NCBI GenBank assembly: GCA_944383305.1
Contig: CALWOZ010000003.1
Span: 17,276 to 81,275 of the forward strand
Reading direction: 5' to 3'
DNA: 64,000 bases
Source: an uncultured Clostridia bacterium
Lineage (GTDB): Bacteria > Bacillota > Clostridia > Lachnospirales > CAG-274
The position numbers and the translations under genes are program-made. The notes under the pieces were generated by a model, which worked only from the letters and a program-made list of their open reading frames with translations, had not been told where the DNA came from and made no database searches. This document shows, piece by piece, positions 45,342 to 56,936 of this stretch; position 1 is the stretch's first letter, and the number at the start of each line of letters is the position of its first letter.

Positions 45342-45400
45342 GTTAAACATAAATTATATTTATTTTTTATTATAAACTAACATTATATATTTTTGTATAA

Positions 45401-45431
45401 TTTTAGAGATAAATAATATTTATCTCTAAAA
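45401..45431. terminator. Hairpin after ftsY
   Basis: TTTTAGAGATAAAT pairs perfectly with ATTTATCTCTAAAA around three bases. It stands between ftsY and metN, both on the minus strand. Long U-runs are absent, so termination efficiency is uncertain. Confidence 0.6.
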
Positions 45432-45495
45432 TATGACTATATTATTTTATTAAGCTATTGTTTTATTAAACAATTGTTTTATTAAAAACAATACT

Positions 45496-46866
45496 TTATT
45501 CAAACAATGCTTTAGAAAACTCTTTAGCATCAAATGGTCTTAAATCTTCTATACCCTCACCTACACCAATAAATCTAACTGGTATTTTTAACTCATTTTT
45601 TATAGCTATAACAACTCCACCTTTAGCTGTACCATCTAATTTTGTAAGTACAATTCCTGTAATGTCTGATACTTCACTAAATAGTTTTGCTTGTTGCAGT
45701 GCATTTTGACCTGTTGTAGCATCTAAAACAAGTAAGGTTTCTATTTGAGCATCTGGATTTTCTCTGTTTACAATTCTAGCTATTTTTTTAAGTTCTTCCA
45801 TAAGATTTTTTTTATTATGCAACCTACCTGCTGTGTCACATATTAAAAGGTCTGCTCCTCTGGCTTTGCCTGCTTGTATAGCATCAAAGACAACTGCCGC
45901 TGGGTCTGAACCTTCTTGATGCTTTATAACGTCTATATCGCTTCTTTCTCCCCATACTTGTAATTGGTCAATAGCCGCTGCTCTAAAAGTATCCCCTGCT
46001 GCTAATATTACTTTTTTACCCTCTTTTTTATAATTATTAGCAAGCTTTCCTATGGTAGTTGTTTTTCCTACTCCGTTTACTCCTATAACAAGTATTACAG
46101 TAGGAGATTTTAAACTAAATTCTTGTGTATCTTCTTCTAATATATTTGATATAACTCTAATTATTACATTTTTAATTTCTGATACTTCTTTTATTCTTTC
46201 TTCTTTTACAATTTCTCTAACTTTGTTCATTATATAAATAGAAGTTTCTACACCTATATCTGACATAATAAGAGATTCTTCTAATTCTTCAAAAAGTTCT
46301 TCGTCTATTTTAGTAAAACTACTTAAAACTTGCTCTACACCATTTAATATGCTAGCTCTAGTTTTAGATAGTCCCATTTTTATTTTAGCAAAAAAACCTT
46401 TCTTTTTAGGCTCTTCCTCTGGCTCTTGTTTATTTACTTCTTCTACTTCTTGAATTTCTTCTCTTTCATCTTTTATTTCTTGTACTTCTTTTTCACTTTC
46501 TATTTCTTGTGTCTTTTCTTCACTTTCTTCTACTTCTTGTATTTCTTCTTGTCTTTCATCTTCTATTTCTTGTACTTCTTTTTCACTTTCTATTTCTTGT
46601 GTCTTTTCTTCACTTTCTTCTACTTCTTGTATTTCTTCTCTTTCATCTTCTACTTCTTGTATTTCTTCTCTTTCATCTTCTACTTCTTGTATTTCTTCTT
46701 GTCTTTCATCTTCTATTTCTTGTGTTTCTTCACTTCCACTTTCTATTTCTTGTGTCTTTTCTTCACTTTCATCTTCTATTTCTTGTATTTGTTCTTGTGA
46801 ATTAATGTTACTTTCTTCTGTATTTTCATCTTTTTTATTTTTTTTAAACCATTTAAAAAATCCCAT
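45496..46866 (-). CDS. ftsY: Signal recognition particle receptor FtsY
   Basis: A 456-aa GTPase that docks the SRP-ribosome complex at the membrane. The NG domain (about 150-456) has GVNGVGKTTTIGKL, DTFRAAAIDQL, DTAGRLHNKKNLMEEL and TKLDGTAKGG. The N-terminal A domain is replaced by about 130 residues of repeating acidic units, such as EDEREEIQEVE and EESEEKTQEIES. The repeats are also visible in the DNA at 46430-46800. Acidic A domains are known in E. coli; this one is a low-complexity expansion. It follows smc by 12 bp. Confidence 0.95.
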   Translation of the reverse strand: MGFFKWFKKNKKDENTEESNINSQEQIQEIEDESEEKTQEIESGSEETQEIEDERQEEIQEVEDEREEIQEVEDEREEIQEVEESEEKTQEIESEKEVQEIEDERQEEIQEVEESEEKTQEIESEKEVQEIKDEREEIQEVEEVNKQEPEEEPKKKGFFAKIKMGLSKTRASILNGVEQVLSSFTKIDEELFEELEESLIMSDIGVETSIYIMNKVREIVKEERIKEVSEIKNVIIRVISNILEEDTQEFSLKSPTVILVIGVNGVGKTTTIGKLANNYKKEGKKVILAAGDTFRAAAIDQLQVWGERSDIDVIKHQEGSDPAAVVFDAIQAGKARGADLLICDTAGRLHNKKNLMEELKKIARIVNRENPDAQIETLLVLDATTGQNALQQAKLFSEVSDITGIVLTKLDGTAKGGVVIAIKNELKIPVRFIGVGEGIEDLRPFDAKEFSKALFE

Positions 46867-46878
46867 CTTTTTTCTCCT

Positions 46879-49800
46879 TTATATTTTTTCATATTCTTTA
46901 GCATCTTTTAATTCTACTGATATAACTTTAGATACTCCCTGTTCTTGCATAGTTACACCATATAATATATCTGCTATTTCCATAGTTCCTGTTTTATGAG
47001 TTATAAGTATAAATTGATTATCTTTAGAAAATCTTTTTAAAAAGTTTGCATATCTTATAACATTAGCATCATCAAGTGCTGCTTCTGTTTCGTCTAACAC
47101 ACAAAAAGGAGATGGTTTCATTCTAAGGATAGCAAAAAGCAAAGACATAGCAGTAAGTGTTCTTTCTCCACCAGATAATAAGGTTAAACTTTGCAAATTT
47201 TTCCCAGGTGGCTGAGCTACAATGTCTATACCAGAGGTTAATATACTATCTTCATCTACAAGTACAAGTTCTGCACTGCCACCGCCAAATATGTCTGAAA
47301 ATACTTTACTAAAATTTTTGTTTATTAAAGAAAATTGTTTTTTAAACTGTATTTCCATTTCTTTAACTAATGTAGATATTATATCTTTTAGGTCATCATC
47401 TGCTTTTAATATGTCTTCTCTTTGTTTAATATTAAGGTCATATCGTTGTCTAACCATTTTGTATTCTTCTATTGAAGAAACATTTACATTTCCTAAGTTA
47501 GATATTTTTCTTTTAAAATTACTTTCTTCTTTTTTAAGTTCTTCAAAGGACATATCTATTCGTTCATAATCATTGCAAGCACTAGCATATGTTATTTCAT
47601 AGTCTTGCCACATAATATCTGTTAAATTTTCTATTTTTTCTTCTAAACTTTCCTTTTTAGCCTCAATTTTTATTTTTTGACTTTCAATATCTGCTATATT
47701 GGTAGTTGTTTTTAAAATATCATTAGATATGTTGTTTATATTGTCATTTATGTTATTTTTTTCTTGTTGTAAAATAGATATATTGTTTTTCATATTATTG
47801 TGTTTTTCTTTTAACTGTTCAATATTTTTTTGGATATAGCTAATATTTTGATTTAAAATATCTTTTTTCTCATTATTTGTTTGTATACTATTGTCTAAAT
47901 TAATATTTGTGTTTTTTAGATTATCTATTTCACTATTTAGCCTAAAAATATCTTTATTAAAAGTATCTATTTGATATTCTATTTCTTTTATATCTATTTT
48001 AAGTTGGTTTATATAGTTAAATCTAGTATCTTTATCATTTTTTTCTTCTTCTAGCTTATTTTCAAAATTTAAGATATACTCTTTTAAATTTTCTATTTCT
48101 TTATTTATTTCTTTAAGATTATTTTCTAAACTTTCATCGTCTAAAGAATTATTTTTTATTTGATTATTTATATCGTTTAACTCTTTGTTAGAGTTTTCAA
48201 TATTTTTTTCTAAATCTTGTATATATTCTTTAGTTTGATTTATGTCACTTTCTATTTTAATTTTATCTAAAGTAATATTATTAAGCTTTTCTCTATTTTC
48301 TTCTATCTTATTTTGTATATGTTCTTGCTCTTGTTCTTTTTTATTTATTATTTGAGTATTGTTATTTATATTTTGTTCTAAAACACAAATATTTTCAAAT
48401 ATATCTTTTATTTCTCTATTTCTAGAAAATATTCCACCAGCTTTTTTAGATATAAATCCTCCAGTAAGTGCACCACCAGCATTTATAAGTTCCCCATCTA
48501 GTGTAACCACTTTATACATATATTTATATTTTTTAGATAATTCTATACCATTGTCTATATTATCTATAACAATAGTTCTGCCTAATAAACTAGATATAAT
48601 ATTACTATATTCTTTATCAAAATTAATTAAGCTATCGGCAATTCCAATTACACCTTTTTCTTTTAATACGTCCTGTCCCATTGGCTTTGGCTTTATAGAT
48701 GATATAGGCAAAAATGTAGCTCGACCTTTTTTGTTTTCTTTTAAATAAGATATAGCAATTTTAGCATCTTGTTCTGTTTTAGTAACAATGTTTTGTATAT
48801 ATCCACCAAGAGCAATTTCTATTGCTGTTTCATATTGTTTAGGTACATCTATAAGTTCACCTATTGCACCACATATACCAGAAAATTTGGTATTTACCTC
48901 TTTTTCTTTTAATATAGCCTTTACAGAGCCAAAATATCCTTCATAATCTTTTTCTAATTCTTCTAATATTTTATGTTTATTTTTAAGTTCCATATATTTT
49001 TTATTAGCTTCACTATTAGTTTGTCTAATATTATAAAGTTCATTTTTATTTTTTTCAAAATCTAAATTATATGAATTTATATTTTGGCTTATGGACTTTT
49101 CTTGTTGTTTTATATCAATAAGATTTTTTTCAAGAACCATTTTTCTTGTTGTTCTTTCGTTAATTTTACTTTTGTATAGACCTATTTCTTGTTCTAATTG
49201 ATTAAACTTTTCTTTTAATGTTTGTTTAGAACTTTTATAAAGTGTAATCTTATTTGATATTTCAGATGCTATATACATTTTTTCAACTATTTGATTATTT
49301 ATTTTTTTAAATTCTTCTTCGCTTTTATTCATATTATCTAATATACTTTCAAGCTGTATAGAAAGATTATTAATTTCTTGATTTTTTAGTTTATATTCAA
49401 GATTTTTAGCTTCTAATGAAACTTTTATAAGCTTTATTTCTTCATTTTTTTTAGCTATAAGTTGATTGTTTTGATTTTGTTCATTTTTTATACGTTCAAT
49501 ATTATCTTTTATAAACTTTATATTTTGGTTATCAAGATTAATATTATTTTGATTTTGTTCAATATTAATATTTATATCGGATATTATACTACTAATTTTT
49601 TCTATTTCTTGTTCTTTGTCTAAAAGGTTAATTTTAAGCTTTTCTTGATTTTTTACAAAGTTTTCTTTTTGTTGTTGTAATGATACTATTGTACTATTAA
49701 AATTTTCTATACTATCTAAAATATTTTTTATATTACTTTCTGCTCTTTTATATTCTTCTATAAAAAGATTTATATGTATAATCTTTAATTGATTTGACAG

Positions 49801-50451
49801 TTTTAAAAATTCTTTTGCCTTTTCTTGTTGTTCAAAAAGAGGATTTAGTTGTCTTTCAAGTTCTGATATTATATCATTTGTTCTAACAAGATTTTTTCTT
49901 ACTTCTTCTAGCCTATTTTCAGCCTGTATCTTTCTATTTTTAAATTTTATAATACCTACGGCTTCTTCAAATAAAGCTCGCCTGTCTTCAGCTTTGTTGC
50001 TTAAGATGGCATCTATCTTGCCTTGACCTATAATAGAATAACCTTCTTTACCTATGCCAGTGTCCATAAAAAGTTCGTGAATATCTTTAAGTCTACAACT
50101 AGTGCCATTTATATAATATACACTTTCACCAGAACGATACACCTTTCTAGTAACAGCCACTTCACTATATTCAATGTTTAACTTTTTATCCGTATTATCT
50201 AAATATATAGTTACCTCAGCAAATCCAAGAGGTTTTCTATTTTTAGTTCCTGCAAAAATAATATCTTCCATTTTATCTCCACGAAGAGTTCTAGCGCTTT
50301 GTTCACCAAGAACCCATCTTATAGCATCTGATATATTACTTTTGCCACTTCCATTAGGACCTACTACCCCTGTTATACCTTGTTTAAAATCTAAACGTAT
50401 CTTTTCAGGAAAGGATTTAAAGCCTTGTATCTCTAGTCTTTTTAAAAACAT
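46879..50451 (-). CDS. smc: Chromosome segregation ATPase SMC
   Basis: A 1190-aa protein of the condensin complex with ScpA and ScpB. Walker A GPNGSGKSNI is at 31-40. A long coiled coil follows, with a hinge around 510-680 (GALTGGFISKKAGGIF lies there), and a second coil leads to the C-terminal signature LLSGGERTLTAMSLLFA and the Walker B VLDETEAALDDAN. Full length for the family. It sits between a DUF2225 gene and ftsY; rnc, which often precedes smc, is absent. Confidence 0.97.
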   Translation of the reverse strand: MFLKRLEIQGFKSFPEKIRLDFKQGITGVVGPNGSGKSNISDAIRWVLGEQSARTLRGDKMEDIIFAGTKNRKPLGFAEVTIYLDNTDKKLNIEYSEVAVTRKVYRSGESVYYINGTSCRLKDIHELFMDTGIGKEGYSIIGQGKIDAILSNKAEDRRALFEEAVGIIKFKNRKIQAENRLEEVRKNLVRTNDIISELERQLNPLFEQQEKAKEFLKLSNQLKIIHINLFIEEYKRAESNIKNILDSIENFNSTIVSLQQQKENFVKNQEKLKINLLDKEQEIEKISSIISDININIEQNQNNINLDNQNIKFIKDNIERIKNEQNQNNQLIAKKNEEIKLIKVSLEAKNLEYKLKNQEINNLSIQLESILDNMNKSEEEFKKINNQIVEKMYIASEISNKITLYKSSKQTLKEKFNQLEQEIGLYKSKINERTTRKMVLEKNLIDIKQQEKSISQNINSYNLDFEKNKNELYNIRQTNSEANKKYMELKNKHKILEELEKDYEGYFGSVKAILKEKEVNTKFSGICGAIGELIDVPKQYETAIEIALGGYIQNIVTKTEQDAKIAISYLKENKKGRATFLPISSIKPKPMGQDVLKEKGVIGIADSLINFDKEYSNIISSLLGRTIVIDNIDNGIELSKKYKYMYKVVTLDGELINAGGALTGGFISKKAGGIFSRNREIKDIFENICVLEQNINNNTQIINKKEQEQEHIQNKIEENREKLNNITLDKIKIESDINQTKEYIQDLEKNIENSNKELNDINNQIKNNSLDDESLENNLKEINKEIENLKEYILNFENKLEEEKNDKDTRFNYINQLKIDIKEIEYQIDTFNKDIFRLNSEIDNLKNTNINLDNSIQTNNEKKDILNQNISYIQKNIEQLKEKHNNMKNNISILQQEKNNINDNINNISNDILKTTTNIADIESQKIKIEAKKESLEEKIENLTDIMWQDYEITYASACNDYERIDMSFEELKKEESNFKRKISNLGNVNVSSIEEYKMVRQRYDLNIKQREDILKADDDLKDIISTLVKEMEIQFKKQFSLINKNFSKVFSDIFGGGSAELVLVDEDSILTSGIDIVAQPPGKNLQSLTLLSGGERTLTAMSLLFAILRMKPSPFCVLDETEAALDDANVIRYANFLKRFSKDNQFILITHKTGTMEIADILYGVTMQEQGVSKVISVELKDAKEYEKI

Positions 50452-50468
50452 AGTATTTCATTTCTCCC

Positions 50469-51158
50469 TTAAGATTCTTCATCATTTCTTAATATATCTC
50501 TAAATTCTTCTATTTTTTCTTTTAAAACATTTGATATATCTTTTTTAATAATAAGCTTTCCTAAAGTTTTTTTGGCTTCATCTTTGTTGCCTATTTTATA
50601 GGCTAAATATGCTAAGTTATATAAAAATTGATTTTCTTCCATATCCATTATTGGAAATTTTTCTTCAATATATGCTTCGCTATACCAATTATAAGCGTGT
50701 GTGTTATATTCTAACTCTCCCTCTTTGTTATTTATATCTCCATATATAAAAGCTATTTTTTGAGCAATATAAGCCTTTTCTGATATATCACTTTGTTTAA
50801 TATGTGCAAAGTATAAAGCTATTTTATATCTATCTATTGCTATTTCTGGAGTATATACATCTGGATAATTTTTAGGGTGATAATTTTTATTAATATTTTT
50901 TTGTATGGCTTTTATATGTTTGCCATTTGTTTTATCAAAGGTTTTAGATACAGCTGTATATCCACAGTTATCACACATAATAACATAATAATAATCGGGC
51001 ATAATAGGTTTAAACTTACCTCTAAGCCCTAAATCCATTTCTACAAATATAGTTTTGCCTTTTTTTATTTGTTTAGCTTTAAAATTTTTATTACATATAG
51101 GACAAGTATAACTTTTGTCATACAATCTTTCTTTTAATTCTTCATTTTTTTGTTCCAT
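50469..51158 (-). CDS. DUF2225-family protein
   Basis: A 229-aa protein with two CxxC pairs in the first 70 residues (TCPICNKNF and CDNCGYTA), suggesting a zinc ribbon, then an alpha-helical part resembling TPR-type helices (AYIAQKIAFIYGDINNKEGE onward). This matches DUF2225, a Firmicutes family of unknown function. First gene of the smc-ftsY transcript by spacing (17 bp before smc). Confidence 0.8.
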   Translation of the reverse strand: MEQKNEELKERLYDKSYTCPICNKNFKAKQIKKGKTIFVEMDLGLRGKFKPIMPDYYYVIMCDNCGYTAVSKTFDKTNGKHIKAIQKNINKNYHPKNYPDVYTPEIAIDRYKIALYFAHIKQSDISEKAYIAQKIAFIYGDINNKEGELEYNTHAYNWYSEAYIEEKFPIMDMEENQFLYNLAYLAYKIGNKDEAKKTLGKLIIKKDISNVLKEKIEEFRDILRNDEES

Positions 51159-51270
51159 TTTTTCACACTCTCTTATTTTTATTAAATATATAAAAATTTT
51201 TTATTTTGATATAATAAAATATTATACTTAAATAATATTAATTAAAATTCTTATTTTGTGTTATCTTATT

Positions 51271-51300
51271 ATTATATCATTATGCCACTAAAAAAATCAA
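51271..51300 (-). promoter_or_regulatory. Promoter of the DUF2225-smc-ftsY operon
   Basis: TTGATT at 51295-51300, 18 bp, TATAAT at 51271-51276, reading left. Confidence 0.6.
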
Positions 51301-51398
51301 CATTTTGACTATAAAAATATTTTTTATGATAAAACATTGTATTTATTTAAAAATTGTTGTACTATTATTATAAAAATATTTTAATGTAGGAGGTTTTT

Positions 51399-52007
51399 AT
51401 GTCATATATAGTTTTAGACTTAGAATTTAATCAAGCATACGATTTTGAAAAAAATAAAACTATACTACTTATACCTTCTTGTAGATTTGAAATAATACAA
51501 ATAGGTGCAGTAAAGTTAGATGATAACTTTAATATAATAGATAAAATTAATCTTTATATAAGACCAAATCTTTATAAAGATATACACCCTTATGTAGAAA
51601 AAATAACTGGTCTTTCTTCACAGTTTTTACAAGACAAGCCTCTTTTTAAAGATGCTTATATAAACTTTAAAAACTTTATAGGACAAGAGTGTGAACATAT
51701 ATTTTGTGTATGGGGCAATGGAGATTTAAAAGCCTTATACAGAAACTTATCTTATTATGATATGTTAAAATCTGATTTAATTATGAAATATATAGACGTT
51801 CAAACATTGGCAACTAAATATTTAAAGTATAGTAAAGGTGGTTGTATAGGTTTAAAAACAGCCATCGAACTTTTAGACCTTCCTATAAAAGAAGACTTTC
51901 ATAATGCATTAAACGATGCTATATATACAGCAGATATTTTTAAAAAAATTTGTCCTACAACCTTGCCACTTAAAGTGTTTAATTCTAAAAATGTAAGGAA
52001 AAAATAA
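51399..52007 (+). CDS. DEDDh 3'-5' exonuclease
   Basis: A 202-aa RNase T/DnaQ-fold nuclease with D7 and E9 in VLDLEFN, a middle aspartate in WGNGDLKAL and the last pair in HNALNDAIYTAD. The form resembles the ERI1/KapD-like exonucleases more than DNA polymerase proofreading subunits. The substrate, RNA or DNA, is not clear. It lies 18 bp before uvrB, so it may be part of the excision repair transcript. Confidence 0.85.
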   Translation: MSYIVLDLEFNQAYDFEKNKTILLIPSCRFEIIQIGAVKLDDNFNIIDKINLYIRPNLYKDIHPYVEKITGLSSQFLQDKPLFKDAYINFKNFIGQECEHIFCVWGNGDLKALYRNLSYYDMLKSDLIMKYIDVQTLATKYLKYSKGGCIGLKTAIELLDLPIKEDFHNALNDAIYTADIFKKICPTTLPLKVFNSKNVRKK

Positions 52008-52025
52008 TATTAAAGGAGAGATGCT

Positions 52026-54023
52026 ATGATTAAAACAGAAAAGCCTTTTAAGGTTATATCAAAATTTAAACCAACAGGTGATCAACCAAATGCAATAGAA
52101 AACTTATCAACTGGTTTTATAAATGGTAAAAAATTTCAAACACTTCTTGGTGTTACTGGCTCTGGAAAGACTTTTACTATGGCAAACATTATAGAAAAGC
52201 TTAACCGTCCTACCCTTATTTTAGCTCATAATAAAACATTGGCTGCCCAACTATATAACGAATTTAAAGAATTTTTTCCTGAAAATGCCGTAGAATATTT
52301 TGTTAGTTATTATGATTATTATCAACCAGAAGCTTATGTTCCATCTTCTGATACATTTATAGAAAAGGACTCTTCTGTCAATGATGAAATAGACAAACTT
52401 AGACACTCAGCAACGGCTGCTCTTTTTGAAAGACGTGACGTAATAATAGTTGCTAGTGTATCTTGTATATATGGCTTAGGTGACCCTATTGACTATAATG
52501 AAATGGTGGTATCTCTTAGGACTGGTATGGAAAAAGATAGAGATAGTGTGTTGAAAAAACTTATAGAAATACAATATAATAGAAATGATATGAACTTTAT
52601 AAGAGGTACTTTTCGTGTTCGTGGCGATGTTTTAGAGATATTTCCTGCTGGTGCTTCTAATGTAGCATATAGAGTAGAATTTTTTGGTGATGAAATAGAT
52701 AGAATAACTGAAATAGATACTTTAACTGGTGAAGTCTTAGGCTTTAGAAATCATATTACAGTTTTTCCTGCCTCACATTATGTAACAAGCAAAGAAAAGT
52801 TAATGTTAGCTGTCAAACGTATAAAAGATGAACTTGAAGAACAACTTAAAAAATTTAGAGCAGAAGAAAAACTACTAGAAGCACAAAGACTTGAACAGAG
52901 AACAAACTATGATATAGAAATGATGCTTGAGATGGGCTTTTGCTCTGGTATAGAAAATTACTCTAGACACTTATCTGGTAGAGATGCTGGATCTACTCCA
53001 CACACACTTATAGACTATTTTCCTGATGATTTTCTTATGATTGTAGATGAATCTCACGTTACAATTCCTCAAGTTAGAGGTATGTATGAAGGGGATAAAT
53101 CTAGAAAAACAACTCTTGTAGAATATGGTTTTAGACTTCCTTCTGCCCTTGATAATAGACCTCTTAAATTTGAAGAATTTGAACAAAAAATAAATCAAAT
53201 GTTATTTGTATCAGCAACACCAAATAAATATGAAAAAGAACATAGTGAAAATACAGTAGAACAAATTATTAGACCTACAGGACTATTAGACCCTGAGATA
53301 TATGTACGTCCTGTTAAAAATCAAATAGATAATCTTATTGGAGAAATAAATAAAGTAGTAGAAAAAAATGAAAAAGTATTAGTCACTACATTAACTAAAA
53401 AAATGGCAGAAGATTTAACTATATATCTTAAAGAAACTGGTATAAGAGTAAGATATTTACACTCTGATATAGACACATTAGAACGTTTAGAAATAATTAG
53501 AGATTTAAGACTTGATGTATTTGACGTATTAGTTGGTATAAATCTTTTAAGAGAAGGTCTTGATATACCAGAGGTATCATTAGTGGCTATTATTGACGCT
53601 GATAAAGAAGGATTTTTGCGTTCAGAGACTTCTCTTATACAAACAATAGGACGTGCTGCTAGAAATGCCAATGGTAGAGTTATAATGTATGCCGATAAAA
53701 TAACAGATTCAATGGAAAGGGCTATATCGGAGACAAACAGAAGAAGAAATATACAAGAAGAATATAATAAATTACACGGTATTGTGCCTAAAACTATAAC
53801 TAAAAAGGTACACGAAATAATAAAGGCAACTGAAAGTGTATCTACTAATAAAAAATCTAAAAAATTAGATAAAGACCCTGAATCTATGAACCAAAAAGAA
53901 CTTTTAGAGCTTATAGCTAAAAAAGAAAAAGAAATGAGAAAATATGCTACGGATTTAATGTTTGAACAAGCTTCTGTTTTAAGAGATGAAATTATAGAAC
54001 TTAAAAAGTTAAGTTTAAGATAA
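52026..54023 (+). CDS. uvrB: Excision nuclease subunit B
   Basis: The damage-verifying helicase-like subunit of nucleotide excision repair. The 665-aa product has Walker A GVTGSGKT at 42-49, the beta-hairpin stretch [12 protein letters not shown] that probes DNA, motif II VDESH, motif [11 protein letters not shown] and a C-terminal UVR domain ([20 protein letters not shown]) that binds UvrC. It is followed by uvrA after 70 bp. Confidence 0.97.
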   Translation: MIKTEKPFKVISKFKPTGDQPNAIENLSTGFINGKKFQTLLGVTGSGKTFTMANIIEKLNRPTLILAHNKTLAAQLYNEFKEFFPENAVEYFVSYYDYYQPEAYVPSSDTFIEKDSSVNDEIDKLRHSATAALFERRDVIIVASVSCIYGLGDPIDYNEMVVSLRTGMEKDRDSVLKKLIEIQYNRNDMNFIRGTFRVRGDVLEIFPAGASNVAYRVEFFGDEIDRITEIDTLTGEVLGFRNHITVFPASHYVTSKEKLMLAVKRIKDELEEQLKKFRAEEKLLEAQRLEQRTNYDIEMMLEMGFCSGIENYSRHLSGRDAGSTPHTLIDYFPDDFLMIVDESHVTIPQVRGMYEGDKSRKTTLVEYGFRLPSALDNRPLKFEEFEQKINQMLFVSATPNKYEKEHSENTVEQIIRPTGLLDPEIYVRPVKNQIDNLIGEINKVVEKNEKVLVTTLTKKMAEDLTIYLKETGIRVRYLHSDIDTLERLEIIRDLRLDVFDVLVGINLLREGLDIPEVSLVAIIDADKEGFLRSETSLIQTIGRAARNANGRVIMYADKITDSMERAISETNRRRNIQEEYNKLHGIVPKTITKKVHEIIKATESVSTNKKSKKLDKDPESMNQKELLELIAKKEKEMRKYATDLMFEQASVLRDEIIELKKLSLR

Positions 54024-54093
54024 TTCATTTATATTAATAAAAGACATTAAATTTATTAATAATATTTATCTAATAAAAGAAAGGAGATAAAAA

Positions 54094-56919
54094 ATGCATA
54101 AAGAACAAATAACTATAAAAGGCGCTAGAGAAAACAACCTTAAAGACATAAACTTAACTATCCCACGAGATAAATTAGTAGTTTTTACCGGGCTTAGTGG
54201 TTCTGGTAAATCTAGTCTTGCCTTTGATACTATATATGCAGAAGGTCAAAGAAGATATGTAGAAAGTTTATCTTCTTATGCAAGACAGTTTTTAGGACAA
54301 ATGGAAAAACCTGATGTAGACTATATAGAAGGCTTATCACCTGCCATATCAATAGACCAAAAGACAACTAATAATAACCCTCGTTCTACAGTAGGTACTG
54401 TTACAGAAATATATGACTATCTTAGATTATTATATGCACGAATTGGTATACCTCATTGTCCAAAATGTGGCAAAGAAATAAAAAAACAAACTATTGACCA
54501 AATTGTTGACCAAATATGTAGCTTAGAAGAAAAAACAAAAATACAAATTTTAGCACCTGTTGTTAGAGACCGTAAAGGTGAACATATAAAAATATTAGAA
54601 GATGCTAAAAAAAGTGGTTATATAAGGGTTAGAGTAGATGGCAATATATATGACCTTTCTGAAAAAATAACTCTTGAAAAAAATAAAAAACATAACATAG
54701 AAATAGTAATAGACCGACTTGTTGTTAAAGATGATATTAAAAAACGTCTTACAGACTCTATTGAAACTGCTATGAGCCTTACAGATGGTATAATAATAGT
54801 AGATGCTAACGGAGAGGATTTAAAGTTTAGCCAAAACTTTGCTTGTGAAGACTGTCATATAAGTATAGAAGAAATAGAACCTCGTTCTTTTTCTTTTAAT
54901 AACCCTCACGGTGCTTGTGAAGAATGTACTGGACTTGGAGTTAAACTTATATTTGACCCAGACATTATTGTTCCTAATCCTGAGTTATCTTTAGCCCAAG
55001 GTGCTATAAATGCATCTGGTTGGAATTCTATTAACAATGCAAATTCTATGTCTAATAGTATATTTTATGCACTTTCTGAAAAATATAATTTTTCTTTAAA
55101 TACACCTTATAAAGATTTGCCTGATAAAATTAAAAATATTTTAATGTATGGTACAAAAGGTGAAAAAATAGATATTTCATGGGAAGGGCAAAATGGGTTT
55201 AAATCATATTCTTACTCCTTTGAGGGTATTGTAAATAACCTAGAACGTAGATACAAAGAATCATCCGATGTTATGAAACAAGAACTTGAACAATATATGG
55301 TAAATGTAACTTGTAAAAGTTGTAAAGGAGAAAGACTTAAACCAGAAATTTTAGCCGTTACTATAAATGATAAAAACATATCTCAAATAACTAATTTATC
55401 TATAAAAGAGGCTAAAAAGTTTTTTAATGACCTTGTTTTAAATGACCGTGAAAAGTTTATAGCTGAACAAATTTTAAAAGAAATAAATGCAAGAATTGGA
55501 TTTTTAGTAGATGTAGGTCTTGAATATCTTTCACTATCAAGAACAGCAGGCACTCTATCTGGTGGAGAATCTCAAAGAATTAGACTTGCAACTCAAATAG
55601 GCTCAGGACTTGTTGGTTGTTTATATATTTTAGATGAACCTAGTATTGGTCTTCATCAAAGAGATAATGATAAACTTTTAGCCACGCTAAATCATTTAAG
55701 AGACATAGGTAACACTCTTATTGTTGTAGAACACGATGAAGACACTATGCGTCAAGCAGACTTTATAGTAGATATTGGTCCAAAAGCTGGTGAACACGGT
55801 GGACAAGTTGTGTTTGCTGGTACTTATGATGAAATATTAAAATGTGAAAATTCTTTAACTGGTGGTTATCTTAGTGGTAGACTTGCCATACCAGTACCAG
55901 TAGAACGTTTAAAACCAACTAAAAACAAAATATCTATAAAAGGTGCTTTTGAAAATAATCTAAAAAAAGTAAATGTAGATATACCTCTTGGACTTTTTGT
56001 ATGTGTTACCGGTGTTTCTGGATCTGGTAAAAGCTCTCTTGTAAACCACGTTTTATACAAAACTTTAGCTAGAGAACTTAATCACGCTAAATGTAAAGTT
56101 GGAAAAGCAAAGTCTGTTAAAGGACTTGAAAATTTAGACAAAGTTATAGATATAGACCAATCACCAATAGGTAGAACTCCTCGTTCTAATCCTGCTACTT
56201 ATACTGGACTTTTTGACCTTATTAGAGATTTGTTTGCAAACACTCCTGAAGCAAAAGTTCGTGGATTTCAAAAAGGTCGATTTAGCTTTAATGTTAAAGG
56301 TGGTAGATGTGAGGCTTGTTCTGGCGATGGTATTATAAAAATAGAAATGCACTTTTTACCAGATGTGTATGTTCCTTGTGAAGTATGTGGCGGTAAACGA
56401 TATAACAGAGAAACATTAGAGGTAACATATAAAGGTAAAAACATATCTGATGTGTTAAATATGACTGTAGAAGAAGCCTTGACATTTTTTGAAAATATCC
56501 CTAAAATAAAAGAAAAGCTACAAGCAATAGCTGATGTTGGTTTATCTTATATTAGACTTGGACAGTCTTCTACTACTCTTTCTGGTGGAGAAGCTCAAAG
56601 AGTTAAATTAGCAACAGAGCTTAGTAAACGTGCTACAGGTAAAACTATATATGTATTAGACGAACCAACAACTGGACTTCACACTTATGATGTTCATAGA
56701 CTTATTAATATAATAAAAAGATTAGTAGAAAACGGCAACTCTGTTGTTGTTATAGAGCATAATCTAGACGTTATAAAAACTGCCGATTATATTATAGATT
56801 TAGGTCCAGAAGGTGGAGATGGTGGTGGTACAATAGTCGCTACTGGTACACCAGAAGAAGTTGCTATGTGTGAAAATTCATATACAGGTAAATATCTAAA
56901 ACCAATACTATTTAAGTAA
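54094..56919 (+). CDS. uvrA: Excision nuclease subunit A
   Basis: The damage sensor of nucleotide excision repair, a dimer with two ABC ATPase modules. The 941-aa product has Walker A motifs [13 protein letters not shown] (N-terminal) and [13 protein letters not shown] (C-terminal), two signatures [12 protein letters not shown] and [12 protein letters not shown], and CxxC zinc modules ([20 protein letters not shown] with CEVCGGKR). Complete length. uvrBA in tandem is usual; uvrC is not in this window. Confidence 0.97.
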   Translation: MHKEQITIKGARENNLKDINLTIPRDKLVVFTGLSGSGKSSLAFDTIYAEGQRRYVESLSSYARQFLGQMEKPDVDYIEGLSPAISIDQKTTNNNPRSTVGTVTEIYDYLRLLYARIGIPHCPKCGKEIKKQTIDQIVDQICSLEEKTKIQILAPVVRDRKGEHIKILEDAKKSGYIRVRVDGNIYDLSEKITLEKNKKHNIEIVIDRLVVKDDIKKRLTDSIETAMSLTDGIIIVDANGEDLKFSQNFACEDCHISIEEIEPRSFSFNNPHGACEECTGLGVKLIFDPDIIVPNPELSLAQGAINASGWNSINNANSMSNSIFYALSEKYNFSLNTPYKDLPDKIKNILMYGTKGEKIDISWEGQNGFKSYSYSFEGIVNNLERRYKESSDVMKQELEQYMVNVTCKSCKGERLKPEILAVTINDKNISQITNLSIKEAKKFFNDLVLNDREKFIAEQILKEINARIGFLVDVGLEYLSLSRTAGTLSGGESQRIRLATQIGSGLVGCLYILDEPSIGLHQRDNDKLLATLNHLRDIGNTLIVVEHDEDTMRQADFIVDIGPKAGEHGGQVVFAGTYDEILKCENSLTGGYLSGRLAIPVPVERLKPTKNKISIKGAFENNLKKVNVDIPLGLFVCVTGVSGSGKSSLVNHVLYKTLARELNHAKCKVGKAKSVKGLENLDKVIDIDQSPIGRTPRSNPATYTGLFDLIRDLFANTPEAKVRGFQKGRFSFNVKGGRCEACSGDGIIKIEMHFLPDVYVPCEVCGGKRYNRETLEVTYKGKNISDVLNMTVEEALTFFENIPKIKEKLQAIADVGLSYIRLGQSSTTLSGGEAQRVKLATELSKRATGKTIYVLDEPTTGLHTYDVHRLINIIKRLVENGNSVVVIEHNLDVIKTADYIIDLGPEGGDGGGTIVATGTPEEVAMCENSYTGKYLKPILFK

Positions 56920-56936
56920 AAATACAGGAGAATAAA

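Noticed and set aside
46426..46805. Long plus-strand frames rich in Phe, Leu and Tyr opposite ftsY
   Set aside because: They are the antisense of the Glu-rich repeat of FtsY; no ribosome binding site and no family resemblance.
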